A stretch of DNA of 64,000 nt from JAWKZG01 sp041396125. GTDB taxonomy: Bacteria; Pseudomonadota; Gammaproteobacteria; Competibacterales; Competibacteraceae. The position numbers were made by a program, and so were the translations under genes. Positions 36,060-46,034 of the stretch are shown here, piece by piece (positions within the stretch are counted from its first letter, which is position 1; each line of letters starts with the position of its first letter). The notes below the pieces were generated by a model. The model was not told the origin of the DNA. It did no database searches and worked only from the letters and a program-made list of their open reading frames with translations. The stretch is from assembly GCA_041396125.1 (NCBI GenBank), contig JAWKZG010000009.1, positions 62,001 through 126,000 on the forward strand, in the 5' to 3' direction.

Positions 36060-38168
36060 TCAGGAGGCAGTTTCCACCCGGTCCCGGCCATTCTTTTTAG
36101 CGCGGTACAAGGCCTGGTCTGCTCGCGCAATCAAGGCTTCGGCGGTGTCTCCCGGCTGATATTGCGCCACACCGAAACTGCAGGTGACACGACCAAACCC
36201 GAACGGGTACGCTTTGATCGCCTCGCCTAGTCGCACTGCCAGCCGCGCCGCCTGGGACGTGTTCGAGTTAGGAGCCAGAATGATAAATTCCTCGCCGCCC
36301 CAGCGCGCCAGCAGATCGGTCTGGCGAATCAGCTCAGCGGCAATACCGGACAACTCGACCAGGGTTTGATCACCGGCCTGATGCCCGTAAGTATCGTTTA
36401 TCTGCTTGAAGTGATCGACATCGTACAACACCAGGCAAAATATCGTGTTCATCTCTGCCGCCCGCGCTATTTCAATTGCCAGCGCCTGATCGAATTTCAA
36501 GCGGTTGCACATCCCGGTAAAAGGATCGGTCGCGGCCTGCACCTCAAACGAGCGGGCACGTACCTCCAGCGCCAGACGCTCCGACAGCTGAAGGTTATCG
36601 CGCATCAGCCGCTCCGTGCCCGCAATATGAATCAGGGTCAGGGTGAGCGCCAGCAGGGTGATGACGATGCCCAAAAAACGGCTGGCGTATATTTCGCTCG
36701 GGGTCAAAATCAATACCAGAGAGAAATCACCATGGACAGCGGTCTGAGCCCGCAGATACGCCTGCTCGCCTTGGAAGACGGTCCATAGTCCGTCTGTCAT
36801 GCCATATAACTCTTGCCCTGGCGTGTACGGGCGATTGCTCAGCAGTACCTTGCCCTCGGCGTCAAGCAGAAAAAACGGATGTTCGTAGGTTGCGAGATCC
36901 GCTTGCAGGGGGGCAAACGATTTCTCAAACACCACGCGCCCCAGATTCTGCCCCTGCGCATCCCGAACCGGATAGCTTGCGTAATAAACCCGATCCACCA
37001 TGACAGCCTGTAAAGCCGGGTCAGACGGCTCGTCTACAAGCCCCTTTACCCGCTTGCCCGAAGGCGTGCGAAAACGTCTATACAGTGCTGTTGGCAGCAC
37101 GCTCGCGGCAGCATCACCGCCAGCCAGAATGATGGCTCCCGTTGGATCTATCAGATAAGCGGCGGTAACCCCGGCAGCGTCGACATGGTCCTGTAACAGC
37201 ACGCGGGCACGGTCGTAATCGGCAGCATTGGCCGTGACCAGAGCCGTGCTGACAGCGGTAGAACGGGCGGTGATCTTGACGATGCTGTCGACGGCGCTCG
37301 CCTCGGCATCGAGCCGATCTGCCAGTAAATTCAGATCACTGGTAGCCTCGGCCTGAATATTTTGATGACTGATCGTGCCCAGATATTGCGTCAGACCACA
37401 ACCGGCTATGAAAATAGTGATCAGAGAAGCCAGTGTGCGGACGGATTGCTTGCGCAGATGATCGGCGTATCCCGGACTGCCTGCGGTGCTGGCCAGCGTT
37501 TGTGCACTCCATAGTTGCCAGATCGAGAACGCCACACTGCACGCGACAACACCCCGAACCAGCTGTACCGGCAGACCGCTGACACGGGTGAACCACTCAT
37601 GATTGAAAACACTGGCCGGCCAAAATGGAGCAGCTGGCACGATCACTGCCGCCAGTACGCCATAGACGGCAAAGCTTGCCGCAGCGGACAATGCCCAGCG
37701 CCGTTCGTTGGCAGGGAGAATTCTGGCCAGCAGAACAAACACCAGGCAGGTGCCGCTCGCGCCGGTCAAACCAAGTGAATAGCGCGCGATCGCATTGGCG
37801 GAAGCCACGCCCAGGCTGATACCACTGGCGACAATCAGCACCGCAAGCGGCGTGTAAATCCAGCGCCTCGGTACGGCAAACCGGAGTCGGACGGCGGCCA
37901 GCCGGGCAAACTCGGCCAGCAGTGCAAAAGACCCGGCCATGAGCGCTGTGCGTACGATACTGAAAAGCAGTGAGTCACCGATGCTCAGCGCCAGCAGATC
38001 CAGCCATTCACTGATACCATGCAAGCCGCCGAACGCCCCAAGCACGCTCCAGGGCAGTGCCTGCGCGCCATCCCGGGCAATGGACAGGCAGGTGATTCCC
38101 AGTAAAATGAACGCCAGCCCGTAAAAAAAGAAAATTAAATCCAGCTGTGTACTGAGGAACTCAGCCAT
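36060..38168 (-). CDS. Membrane diguanylate cyclase (GGDEF)
   Basis: 702 residues. About seven N-terminal membrane helices (residues ~10-235), a periplasmic sensor region between two more helices (~250-500, Cache-like), then a C-terminal GGDEF domain. The active-site motif is WGGEEF (GGEEF 624-628), and YDVDHFKQINDTYGH precedes it, so c-di-GMP synthesis is expected. No EAL partner domain. Monocistronic. Confidence 0.88.
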   Translation of the reverse strand: MAEFLSTQLDLIFFFYGLAFILLGITCLSIARDGAQALPWSVLGAFGGLHGISEWLDLLALSIGDSLLFSIVRTALMAGSFALLAEFARLAAVRLRFAVPRRWIYTPLAVLIVASGISLGVASANAIARYSLGLTGASGTCLVFVLLARILPANERRWALSAAASFAVYGVLAAVIVPAAPFWPASVFNHEWFTRVSGLPVQLVRGVVACSVAFSIWQLWSAQTLASTAGSPGYADHLRKQSVRTLASLITIFIAGCGLTQYLGTISHQNIQAEATSDLNLLADRLDAEASAVDSIVKITARSTAVSTALVTANAADYDRARVLLQDHVDAAGVTAAYLIDPTGAIILAGGDAAASVLPTALYRRFRTPSGKRVKGLVDEPSDPALQAVMVDRVYYASYPVRDAQGQNLGRVVFEKSFAPLQADLATYEHPFFLLDAEGKVLLSNRPYTPGQELYGMTDGLWTVFQGEQAYLRAQTAVHGDFSLVLILTPSEIYASRFLGIVITLLALTLTLIHIAGTERLMRDNLQLSERLALEVRARSFEVQAATDPFTGMCNRLKFDQALAIEIARAAEMNTIFCLVLYDVDHFKQINDTYGHQAGDQTLVELSGIAAELIRQTDLLARWGGEEFIILAPNSNTSQAARLAVRLGEAIKAYPFGFGRVTCSFGVAQYQPGDTAEALIARADQALYRAKKNGRDRVETAS

Positions 38169-38526
38169 AACACCTTAATCACACGGTAATCTCTCGATTA
38201 CAAATCAAAAACCTGGATTTAGTGCCCTGCGATCAGTAGCCTGGGACCATCACCATAGTGTAGGGCAAGTGCTGAAAAACCAAACCTGCCGAGCTGCGCA
38301 TTGTAGTATATTTATAGCTGTTCACATGTTACAGAAGCACCAGCAGCGGCTCGCTGCCGGAAACAGTTCTTCAGCGCTGGAGGCAAACACGCCTGCCCCG
38401 GCAGCAACGTTGACGGTAACGCAAAAAAAGCCCCCTGACAGGCGGATCATCTCGCGCTTTTGCGCGTGCCTTTAGAACGCCCGAACCGCCGGAAAACCGG
38501 CCATTCAGCAGGAGAGAAGATTTTGA

Positions 38527-38612
38527 TTTTAAACCGGTTTAAAATTATTCACTTCCAAACACCATTTATTGACTTCCAAATACCATAATGCTAATTTTTA
38601 AACCGGTTTAAA
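38527..38612. promoter_or_regulatory. Paired LacI-type operators upstream of the TRAP transporter
   Basis: Two perfect palindromes share the core TTTAAACCGGTTTAAA. The first (38527-38544) extends to TTTTAAACCGGTTTAAAA; the second is 38597-38612. Centres are 69 bp apart. A CCGG-centred operator with AT-rich arms is the form bound by LacI/GalR-family proteins, and two sites at this distance could support looping. No LacI-family gene is in the window. Confidence 0.75.
38551..38586 (+). repeat. Direct repeat pair 21 bp apart between the operators
   Basis: ACTTCCAAACACCAT (38551-38565) and ACTTCCAAATACCAT (38572-38586) differ by one base and are spaced 21 bp, two helical turns. It looks like a tandem activator site lying between the two LacI-type palindromes. 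Confidence 0.6.
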
Positions 38613-38680
38613 TATGTCAATACGCATCTTTAGCCTACGCTGAATTTTTTACCCTTAATCAAGCAGAGGAGGAATCACCC

Positions 38681-39652
38681 ATGCTTTCATTGCGTACTTG
38701 CCTGAGCGCGCTGGCCGTTCTTGGACTAGCCAGTGCAGCCCATGCCACCGACACCCTGAAATTCGCCCATGTCTATGAAACGGCCACACCGTATCACGAA
38801 GCCGCGCTGCGGGCCGCAGAAGAGTTCAAACAGCGCACTGACGGTCGTTACGAGATTAAAGTCTACCCGGCCTCATCCCTTGGCAAAGAAGTCGCCATCA
38901 ACGAAGGGCTCGCACTGGGCACCGTCGATATCATTTATACCGGTGTCGGTTTCGCAGGCAGCGCCTATGGCCCTCTGTCGATCTCCGATTATCCGTTCAC
39001 GCTGCGGGGTTTCGATCACTGGAAAGCCTATAAAGACAGTGATCTGTTCAAGACTCTATCGGCCGGCTACACCGAAAAAACCGGTGCTGAAATCTTTGCC
39101 CTCACCTACTACGGTGCGCGTCACGTGACAGCCAACAAGCCGATCCTGACGCCGGAGGACATGCAAGGCCTGAAGATCCGGGTGCCCAATGCGCCATCCT
39201 ATGTCATGTTTCCCAAGCAGGTAGGTGCCAACCCCACTCCGATGGCATTCTCGGAAGTGTACCTGGCGCTGCAGCAAGGTGTTGTGGATGCGCAGGAAAA
39301 CCCTCTGCCGACCATCAAGTTCAAGCGCTTCTATGAAGTCCAGACGAACATCAACCTGACCGGCCACATTACCAATTCTCTGATCACTGTCGTCTCCGGC
39401 AAGCGCCTGAAAAAAATGGATGCTGCCGATATCGAGATACTCAAAGAGGTGCTGGCCAGTTCAGCAGACTGGGCCTCGGAGCAGATTCGCCAGAGCGAAC
39501 AAGAGCTGGTCGAATGGTTCCGCAGTGAAGGCATTACCGTTAATGAAGTGGATCGCGAGCCTTTCATGGCCGCCGTCAAACCTGCACTGGTTGGTGAAGA
39601 CGTGCCCTGGAGCCCGGACGTTTACGAACAACTGCAGCAAATTGGCCAGTAA
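38681..39652 (+). CDS. dctP: TRAP transporter periplasmic solute receptor, DctP type
   Basis: 323 residues with signal peptide (cleavage after AHA near 22) and the DctP fold: TLKFAHVYETATPYHEA, YPASSLGKE, then GLKIRVPNAPSY with the substrate-binding Arg, and YLALQQGVVDAQENP. It captures an organic acid for the DctQM importer. Strong ribosome site and paired operators upstream. The ligand, probably a hydroxy- or sugar acid, is not determinable by eye. Confidence 0.9.
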   Translation: MLSLRTCLSALAVLGLASAAHATDTLKFAHVYETATPYHEAALRAAEEFKQRTDGRYEIKVYPASSLGKEVAINEGLALGTVDIIYTGVGFAGSAYGPLSISDYPFTLRGFDHWKAYKDSDLFKTLSAGYTEKTGAEIFALTYYGARHVTANKPILTPEDMQGLKIRVPNAPSYVMFPKQVGANPTPMAFSEVYLALQQGVVDAQENPLPTIKFKRFYEVQTNINLTGHITNSLITVVSGKRLKKMDAADIEILKEVLASSADWASEQIRQSEQELVEWFRSEGITVNEVDREPFMAAVKPALVGEDVPWSPDVYEQLQQIGQ

Positions 39653-39732
39653 TCGTTAGTCATAATCTTTAATCGTTGAGTGAACGTCTGTCGCGGGCAT
39701 GTCCGTGACAGATGCTCGGATGTTACCTGACA

Positions 39733-39753
39733 GACTGTCTGCAACAGACAGTC
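39733..39753 (+). promoter_or_regulatory. Stem-loop between dctP and dctQ
   Basis: GACTGTCTG pairs perfectly with CAGACAGTC across a CAA loop. Placed between the receptor and membrane-subunit genes, it may stabilise the upstream message or attenuate transcription, giving more receptor than membrane subunits. Confidence 0.55.
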
Positions 39754-39784
39754 AAGTTGTATCTGAATCGCGGAGGAAAACGCA

Positions 39785-40363
39785 ATGACCACCCCACCGG
39801 AACCCGCCGGGCAAGCGGCAGACGCTCGCCAGACGGACACCCTTCATGTCGATGAAGTTTCCGCAGACATCTCGGATGTCTACTGGATCGACGCGCCGGT
39901 GCTGATTATATTCTGGATTTTACTGGGCATTGTCATGCTGCAGTTCGTGACCCGCTACGTCTTTAATGATTCGGTGGGGTGGACCGAAGAGATTGCCCGC
40001 TACCTGCTTATTTTTCTGACATTTATAGGCTCTGTCACCTGCGTCCGCCAGGGTGCCCATATCTTTCTCGAGTTCTTTTACCGTTATGTGCCGCTGGCAG
40101 GCATCAAGCCATTAACGGTGCTGGTCGAACTGATCAACACCACATTTTTCGGCGCTGCCGGTTACCTGTGCGTCGAACTTGCGATCGAAACCGCCCACCA
40201 GAACATGGTCTCCATCAATCTTCCCAAAGGGATTATCTACTGGACGGTCGCGGTGTGCTGTTTTGCCATGGCACTGCTCTCGGCTTACCGGATCGTACAG
40301 CGGTTGCGGACGCCCACCGAACGCATTGTTGATGACATTACAAAACCCTTAGTATCAGGATAA
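39785..40363 (+). CDS. dctQ: TRAP transporter small membrane subunit, DctQ type
   Basis: 192 residues with four membrane helices (~38-58, 72-92 region, 115-140, 155-175) and a charged N-terminal tail. Conserved VTRYVFNDSVGWTEEIARYLL is typical of DctQ. Lies 11 nt before dctM and is preceded by GGAGG. Confidence 0.88.
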   Translation: MTTPPEPAGQAADARQTDTLHVDEVSADISDVYWIDAPVLIIFWILLGIVMLQFVTRYVFNDSVGWTEEIARYLLIFLTFIGSVTCVRQGAHIFLEFFYRYVPLAGIKPLTVLVELINTTFFGAAGYLCVELAIETAHQNMVSINLPKGIIYWTVAVCCFAMALLSAYRIVQRLRTPTERIVDDITKPLVSG

Positions 40364-40374
40364 ATAATACCAAT

Positions 40375-41652
40375 ATGGCGCTTACTATTCTTTTTGTGTC
40401 CCTGCTGGTCATGCTGATTGCCGGCGTGCCGGTTGCCGTTGCGCTGGGCGGGGCTTCACTGATTTATATCCTGCTGGACGACCTGCCACCAACCGTGTTG
40501 ATACACACCATGATCAACGGGGTGGACAGTTTTCCACTGCTGGCAGTACCGTTTTTCATCCTGGCCGGCCACCTCATGAACACCGCCGGGATTACCAATA
40601 AAATCTTCGATTTCGCCAAGGCCCTGGTCGGCTGGATGCACGGTGGCCTCGGTCACGTGAACGTTGGCGCAAGCATTATTTTTGCCGGCATGTCGGGTGC
40701 CGCTGTGGCTGATGCGGGTGGTCTTGGCACCATCGAGATCAAGGCGATGCGCGATGCCGGTTACGACACTGATTTCTCGGTCGGCATCACCGCCGCCTCC
40801 TCGACCATCGGGCCAATCATTCCACCGTCGCTGCCGCTGGTCATTTATGGTGTTATGGCGTCCACCTCGATCGGGGAGCTGTTTGCCGCCGGTTTGATTC
40901 CCGGCCTGCTGATGGCATTTTCACTGATGATTATGGTCGCCTGGTATGCCCGCAAGCGCAATTATCCGCGTGATGCAAAATTCCAGCTTTCGCGCCTTGG
41001 TTCGACTTTCGCAGCTGCTTTTTTTCCGCTGCTGACACCGGTGATCATCATCGGCGGCATTGTCACGGGTGCTTTCACGCCGACCGAATCGGCGGTTGCC
41101 GCGGTCGCTTATGCACTGTTTCTGGGGGTAGTGGTGTATCGCACCCTGAGCTGGCGTCATTTAATCAGAGTGTCGATGGACACCATCAAAACAACCTCTG
41201 CCATCATGCTGATTGTTGCGGCGGCGGCTATTTTTGCCTGGATACTGACCGCCAATCAGGTAGCGGATACGCTCGGCAGCATGCTGTTTTCGTTTACCGA
41301 TAATAAATACATCATTTTAATGATCATGACCGTGATCATCCTGGCCATCGGCTGTTTCATGGAAACCATTGCGGCAATCACTATTCTGGTGCCCATGTTG
41401 CTGCCTATTGCCGACAAAATCGGTATTGATCCGGTGCATCTCGGCATTATCCTGATCCTGAATCTGATGCTCGGCCTGTTGACGCCACCGGTAGGTATGG
41501 TGCTGTATGTGCTGTCGCAGGTGTCGGGGGTCAAATTCGAACAGTGCGTCACCGCCACGATGCCGTTTCTGGTGCCGCTGATCATTGTTCTGCTGGCGAT
41601 TACGTTTATCCCGCAATTCTCGATGTGGTTGCCAACCGCCATTTACCGCTAG
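40375..41652 (+). CDS. dctM: TRAP transporter large membrane subunit, DctM type
   Basis: 425-residue polytopic protein: GVPVAVALGGASLIY, then IFAGMSGAAVADAGGLGTIEIK and SSTIGPIIPPSLPLVIYG, both hallmark DctM segments, and GLLTPPVGMVLYVLSQ near 370. It is the sodium-coupled channel of the TRAP importer. Last gene of dctPQM, converging on the esterase gene 26 bp away. Confidence 0.92.
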   Translation: MALTILFVSLLVMLIAGVPVAVALGGASLIYILLDDLPPTVLIHTMINGVDSFPLLAVPFFILAGHLMNTAGITNKIFDFAKALVGWMHGGLGHVNVGASIIFAGMSGAAVADAGGLGTIEIKAMRDAGYDTDFSVGITAASSTIGPIIPPSLPLVIYGVMASTSIGELFAAGLIPGLLMAFSLMIMVAWYARKRNYPRDAKFQLSRLGSTFAAAFFPLLTPVIIIGGIVTGAFTPTESAVAAVAYALFLGVVVYRTLSWRHLIRVSMDTIKTTSAIMLIVAAAAIFAWILTANQVADTLGSMLFSFTDNKYIILMIMTVIILAIGCFMETIAAITILVPMLLPIADKIGIDPVHLGIILILNLMLGLLTPPVGMVLYVLSQVSGVKFEQCVTATMPFLVPLIIVLLAITFIPQFSMWLPTAIYR

Positions 41653-41678
41653 CTGTTTTCGAAACGGGCGACCAGCCG

Positions 41679-42905
41679 CTACGGACAGGGCCCGGAGCAG
41701 TAACCGTCATGGTTCATATCGTAACGGATAAAGCGATATTCGGTAGCGATACGAGCCAGACTGTCACAGCCTCCGGGCCCGGTGGAATAACTGCAGTAAT
41801 GCAGACGCCCGTTGGTGTAATACCCCATCAGCGCCGGCGCTGTCGAACGCTCAAACAAAAAAGCCTGCGGCAACAGTTGTTCATCACTGAATAACGCGTC
41901 GAAAAACCGATAACCGATCTGGATCTGGCTGGCGGTATCAAAATGCAGCGGGGAATTGGCCAGTAACACCAGATCGTCAGTGCTGATGATGCCGACATTG
42001 CCCGCTATCCCGTACTTGGCGGGTGCCCGTTGCACATCATCCTGCTGCTCACGCACCAGATAAGTGTACGGCGGCCAGAGTGGCTCACTCAGTTTTAATC
42101 GGCCGATAAGCAAAGGCATCGGCTGGATACCAAATCCGCAGCCCTGCGCTGCCAGAGCCTGTTCAAAATTATTGCGAAACCGGCCCAGGTTATGGCCGTA
42201 AGCTGTCGCCAGCGCCGCCGTGTCACCATCCGTCTCGCCCTGCAGCCAGAGCATGCCACGAACTTTCAGACGCACATCGGAGCGTGAGTTAATCGCGTCC
42301 ACCGTCATTTCCAGTAACCGGTTAAACAGGAAGTTGTCGCTGTCCGCCGGCAGCCAGTGGTATTGCAGCGACGTGCCGGCAATAGCCAGCTTGACGATAT
42401 GGTGCCGGGCTTCATTCCCACCCTGGTTATACGGCTGCAAAAACTCATTCAGCCTCTGCGCGAATGCCAGTTCCGGGCCAAAGGTTTCATAGGCTGACGC
42501 ACCGATCTGCGCCAAAGCGGTCGGATCTTTTACACCGAATCCGGATCGGGCCAGTTGCCAGCCGGTCTGGCGGGCATAAGCAGCCCAGTCGAACGCCAGC
42601 GAGCCGGCAGCAGAATCATACGGGGTAGCCGTGCCCGGCATGATCCCGGTCGGATGTTGCCCCGTACCCGCCAAAGAGTCATCCCCGAAAATCCCCCAAA
42701 TGCGCACATAGGGAAACACGGTATTGCGGGCAAACAAGGGGGTGTTATTGACGTCGGCAAAACCGGCGGCATTGGATTGCCCTGCCACGATCCACAAGGC
42801 TGATTCGGGAGCATCCGGGTTATAACTGCAGTCAGCCGCATAGACCGCAGTACTTGCAGCTATAAACAAGGTAACCAATAGCAGGCTGAAGCTATTTTTT
42901 ACCAT
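41679..42905 (-). CDS. Secreted carbohydrate esterase, SASA/CE6-like (SGNH fold)
   Basis: About 408 residues with a signal peptide (cleavage near AADC) and SGNH motifs: block I AGQSNAAG, a central WLQGETD, and a C-terminal HFD carrying the probable catalytic His. The SASA (sialic-acid O-acetylesterase) / CE6 family removes acetyl groups from sugars or xylan. The DMNHDGYCSGPCP tail is Cys-rich. ATG 42905 is preferred to a TTG at 42917. Next to sugar-acid-type transporter and catabolic genes, a polysaccharide role is possible. Confidence 0.78.
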   Translation of the reverse strand: MVKNSFSLLLVTLFIAASTAVYAADCSYNPDAPESALWIVAGQSNAAGFADVNNTPLFARNTVFPYVRIWGIFGDDSLAGTGQHPTGIMPGTATPYDSAAGSLAFDWAAYARQTGWQLARSGFGVKDPTALAQIGASAYETFGPELAFAQRLNEFLQPYNQGGNEARHHIVKLAIAGTSLQYHWLPADSDNFLFNRLLEMTVDAINSRSDVRLKVRGMLWLQGETDGDTAALATAYGHNLGRFRNNFEQALAAQGCGFGIQPMPLLIGRLKLSEPLWPPYTYLVREQQDDVQRAPAKYGIAGNVGIISTDDLVLLANSPLHFDTASQIQIGYRFFDALFSDEQLLPQAFLFERSTAPALMGYYTNGRLHYCSYSTGPGGCDSLARIATEYRFIRYDMNHDGYCSGPCP

Positions 42906-42964
42906 ACCTAATGCCAACTCACAGGTGAATCAATATGCACCCATTCTGGCACCGGCAGGAGCAC

Positions 42965-43825
42965 TCAGAAACTGTCCAGAATGCCGCGTAAATAGGCAAT
43001 CGCAAAAGCGGCGGTGGTTGGACCATCGGGGCGGTAATCGAACGGTTCGACGGCCGCGACCCGATCATAGCCGACCTCTCGCAGGGCTGACAGGATAGCG
43101 ACAAAATCATCCTGCCCCTGACCGGGCGCACGCCGGTTACTGTCATTAAGCTGGATATGCGCGATTTTGCCGCTCGGCAACCAGTGCCGGATAAGATCCG
43201 CCACCGATTGCTGCTCGCTGTTGCCGGCTGCACTGGTGTCTATCATGGTGCGAAATGCCGGATTATCGATCTCGTCAACGATAGCAACGGCCTCTTCGAC
43301 GGTGTTGATAAAATCCGCTTCCGGTGCCGCCAGCGGTTCGACACAGTAGATGACCTTATGAGCTGCTGCCATCTCCGCCGCCCGCTGGAATAGCGCCAGC
43401 GCATGCCCCCGAGCGCTGGCAGGGTCGGTCGCGTCACTCAGACGGCGTTGCGCGGGCGAACCGTGCACCAGCACCGAGCCACCCAGATCGGCACACAGGC
43501 CGATCAGTCGTTCGATCACATCGCGGGTACGCGCCCTGGTTGGCGCATCCGCACTGGTGATGGACAAGCCTTTCGGCGTAATCATGAGCCAGTGCAAACC
43601 GGTAATCGCGATGCCGGCATCAGCGGCCGCCCGGCGCAACTCGGTACGGGCCGTCGCGGACAGCAGGTGCGGTTCCTCGCCGAGGGTAAACGGCGCGACC
43701 TCCAGACCGGCATAGCCGAGTTCGGCAGCGAATGCGCATTGGGCGGCAAATTCCTTACCGATGCTGGCATGACCGGCGATCACTTCATTGCACAGTGCAA
43801 TTTGGAAAGCTGTTGTTTGGGCCAT
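42965..43825 (-). CDS. Sugar phosphate isomerase/epimerase-like TIM-barrel protein
   Basis: 286-residue AP-endonuclease-2/xylose isomerase-like TIM barrel. Segments GYAGLEVAPFTL, HWLMITPKGL and VHGSPAQR match the family, with metal-ligand Glu and His expected (CVEPLAAPEADFIN, MIDTSAAGN, HIQLNDSNR). Probably a keto-sugar isomerase or epimerase. Its ATG overlaps the restored stop of the enolase-type gene by one base (TGATG, 43823-43827). Confidence 0.75.
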   Translation of the reverse strand: MAQTTAFQIALCNEVIAGHASIGKEFAAQCAFAAELGYAGLEVAPFTLGEEPHLLSATARTELRRAAADAGIAITGLHWLMITPKGLSITSADAPTRARTRDVIERLIGLCADLGGSVLVHGSPAQRRLSDATDPASARGHALALFQRAAEMAAAHKVIYCVEPLAAPEADFINTVEEAVAIVDEIDNPAFRTMIDTSAAGNSEQQSVADLIRHWLPSGKIAHIQLNDSNRRAPGQGQDDFVAILSALREVGYDRVAAVEPFDYRPDGPTTAAFAIAYLRGILDSF

Positions 43826-45250
43826 CAGGAAAACGTCTCCATGCTGTCCCAGTCCGGTTGCGCGGTGTCGGGGTGAGCAAAGCCGACCGTCTGCAGCGAA
43901 TGGGTATCGATCAGGCCATCGGCAATGCGCAGCCGCACACGCTGGTTCTGGCGCTGATAAAGCCCTGGATGGGCGTTGAGAAAAGCCTCGGCTTCAGCCT
44001 CCGGGGCGGTGCCGAAGCCATCGACATAGTGGTGTCCGTTGCGCTCGACATGGGTCAAACCGAGCAGGCAGACTTGCGCCAGATCCTGCTGCACCGACAG
44101 CCCGGCCTGGGTGGTCAGATCTTCCCCGGACATGAAAAAGCTTGTCCCCGCCGGCCTGGCTGTTCCATTGTGCACAACGCGCGTAATTGAGCAGCGAGCG
44201 GTACACCCCTTTGCAGTTTTTGCTGGACACGCCGCAATAGCCGAGCGCTTTGGCCTGCACGAAACTGTCCAGAGCGGCGTCGGATTCATCGATGATGACG
44301 GGTTTGGCAGCGCTGAGACGATGGATATCCTGCGACAAGGCGTTGGTACGGCTGATCGGCTGCTCGATAAACAGGATCGAAGCGGCCAGCCGTTGCAATC
44401 CGGGTTTTTCGCTCAGCGCCTGCCACAAAGCCAGAATCCCGTCGCTGTCAGCGTATTGCTCGTTGCCATCCAGGCTCGCGTAATAGGGTTCGGGGCTGCG
44501 ATCCAGCACAGCGGCAATCCGGCTGAGCCGGTCAATATCAGCCTCGACATCACCGCCCACTTTCAGTTTGAAATAACGCTGACCATAGGCCGCAATGACC
44601 TCTTCCAGGGTTTCCGGCAGGCCGTCCTGTACAGGAGCTTCCTGCTCGGCTGCTGTAATCGGATCGACCAGACCGACGGTATGACGCGCATAGATGCTAT
44701 TTCGCGGTTTAAGGCTGGCCAGCCAGGCTGTGATATCAAACCCGGCCAGATCAGGACTCAGCAGTGTCGGGTCGATGGCGGGCAGATTATGCCGGATCGC
44801 GTCCTGGTAGGTGATGTTTTCAAGCCGGCACAGAGCGTCCAGAATGGCGCGATCAATAACCGCCGGCCCGAAACTGGCGACCAGCTCGTTTAGATCTTCC
44901 GCCGCACAGGCCGCGGTCTGTTGCGGGTAATGGCCGGCGAAGAGCGCAAAAGCGGTGCGCGGGCTGCTGTCAGCCAGATAGCCTTCCCGTGTCAGGCTGA
45001 GCGAGCGGCGCAACTGGTCAAAATTATCCTCGTTCGACAGCGCCGGATTCTTGTCGAACCATTTTGGGGCCAGCAATTCTGCAGCTGCCCCCCAGGCACT
45101 TTGGCCGCGTTGATTTTCGACCCGGACACGGACAAACGCCTGCGGTGCTTCCGTCAGGGTCACGATGCCAAAACGAAAGGGCAGGCGCAGCGTTACCGGG
45201 CGCTGGAAAAAATCGATTTCTTTAACCCGGATTTGGACAGCATTGCTCAC
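43825..45250 (-). CDS. Enolase-superfamily (mandelate racemase/muconate lactonizing type) enzyme, frameshifted
   Basis: Frame-restored protein of about 474 residues. The N-terminal capping domain (RLPFRFGIVTLTEAPQAFVRV, in part) leads into the barrel, with RYFKLKVGGDVEADIDRLSRI (Lys acid/base and Lys-x-Lys), SLDGNEQYAD, LFIEQPI and KPVIIDESDA carrying metal-ligand Asp/Glu. At a G4 run (CCCC at 44146-44149 on plus) the frame breaks; with three Gs it continues TSFFMSGEDLTTQAG and HYVDGFGTAPEAE to a stop at 43825 that couples to the next gene. GTG start at 45250. Likely an acid-sugar dehydratase or racemase; exact reaction unknown. Confidence 0.72.
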
Positions 45251-45257
45251 GCTATGG

Positions 45258-46034
45258 TTACTCCATACCTAATTGTTTATAGACCCGGCGGGTGTAGTCG
45301 CCGAAGTGCTCATGGGTTTTGATATCCAGCGTGCGCGGGTGCGGCAGCTCAACACTGAAATGATCCGCCATACGGGCCGGACCGGCACTCAGCACAACCA
45401 CCTGAGTGCCAAGAAAGACCGCTTCCTGAATACCGTGGGTCACGAAAATTATGGTTTTCTGGCTTTCCGCCCAGATGCGCAGTAATTCGAGATTCATCCG
45501 CTCGCGGGTAAGCGCATCCAGAGCGCCAAACGGTTCATCCATCAGAATCAGTTTGGGGTCCGGCACCAGCGCCCGCACGATAGCCGCGCGCTGCTGCATA
45601 CCGCCGGAAAGTTCGTACGGGTATTTATCATGTGCGTCGCCCAATCCGACCAGATCGAGTAAATCGCGCGCCCGATCTCGCGCCGGGCCGAGCGGCTGGC
45701 CCAGAATTTCGGCAATCAGCAGCACATTATTGAGAATGGTGCGCCATTTAAGCAGCAGCGGTTGCTGGAATACCATGCCGATATCCTGCGCCGGATCAAA
45801 CGCCGTGCTTTGATTGCCGATACTGACCGTGCCCGAATCGTGCGGGTGCAACCCGGCCAGAATTTTGAGTAAGGTGGTTTTACCGCAGCCGGATGGCCCG
45901 ACCAGAGCAACCAGCTCGCCTTCGGCGACATCGAAGCTGACATCGCCGACCGCGACAAATTCTTCCTGCCGGGTGCGATAAACCTTGCGTACGTTTTCCA
46001 GCCGGATAAACGGGTCTGCTGTTTTGTCGACCAT
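45258..46034 (-). CDS. ABC transporter ATPase, NitT/TauT type
   Basis: 258-residue ATP-binding subunit with Walker A GPSGCGKTT near 46, signature LSGGMQQR near 141, Walker B LILMDEPFGALD and the H-loop IFVTHGIQEA. ATG 46034 overlaps the permease stop (TGATG). Of the SsuB/TauB class, importing sulfonates, nitrate, taurine or pyrimidine-like compounds. Confidence 0.88.
   Translation of the reverse strand: MVDKTADPFIRLENVRKVYRTRQEEFVAVGDVSFDVAEGELVALVGPSGCGKTTLLKILAGLHPHDSGTVSIGNQSTAFDPAQDIGMVFQQPLLLKWRTILNNVLLIAEILGQPLGPARDRARDLLDLVGLGDAHDKYPYELSGGMQQRAAIVRALVPDPKLILMDEPFGALDALTRERMNLELLRIWAESQKTIIFVTHGIQEAVFLGTQVVVLSAGPARMADHFSVELPHPRTLDIKTHEHFGDYTRRVYKQLGME

Larger units (their letters stand above)
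38169..38680. promoter_or_regulatory. 512-bp gene-free region, TRAP operon promoter at right end
   Basis: 38169-38520 holds no convincing gene (a 68-codon reading has no homology-like features). 38527-38612 holds two palindromes and 38551-38586 holds a direct repeat, annotated separately. AGGAGGAA before the ATG at 38681 is the dctP ribosome site. Confidence 0.7.

Noticed and set aside
38269..38475. Small gene in the gap before the TRAP operon
   Set aside because: No ribosome site, no conserved pattern, and poor codon use.
43825..44289. Separate gene downstream of the enolase-type gene
   Set aside because: It is the same gene's C-terminus after a homopolymer frameshift; it has no ribosome site and its stop is coupled to the next gene.
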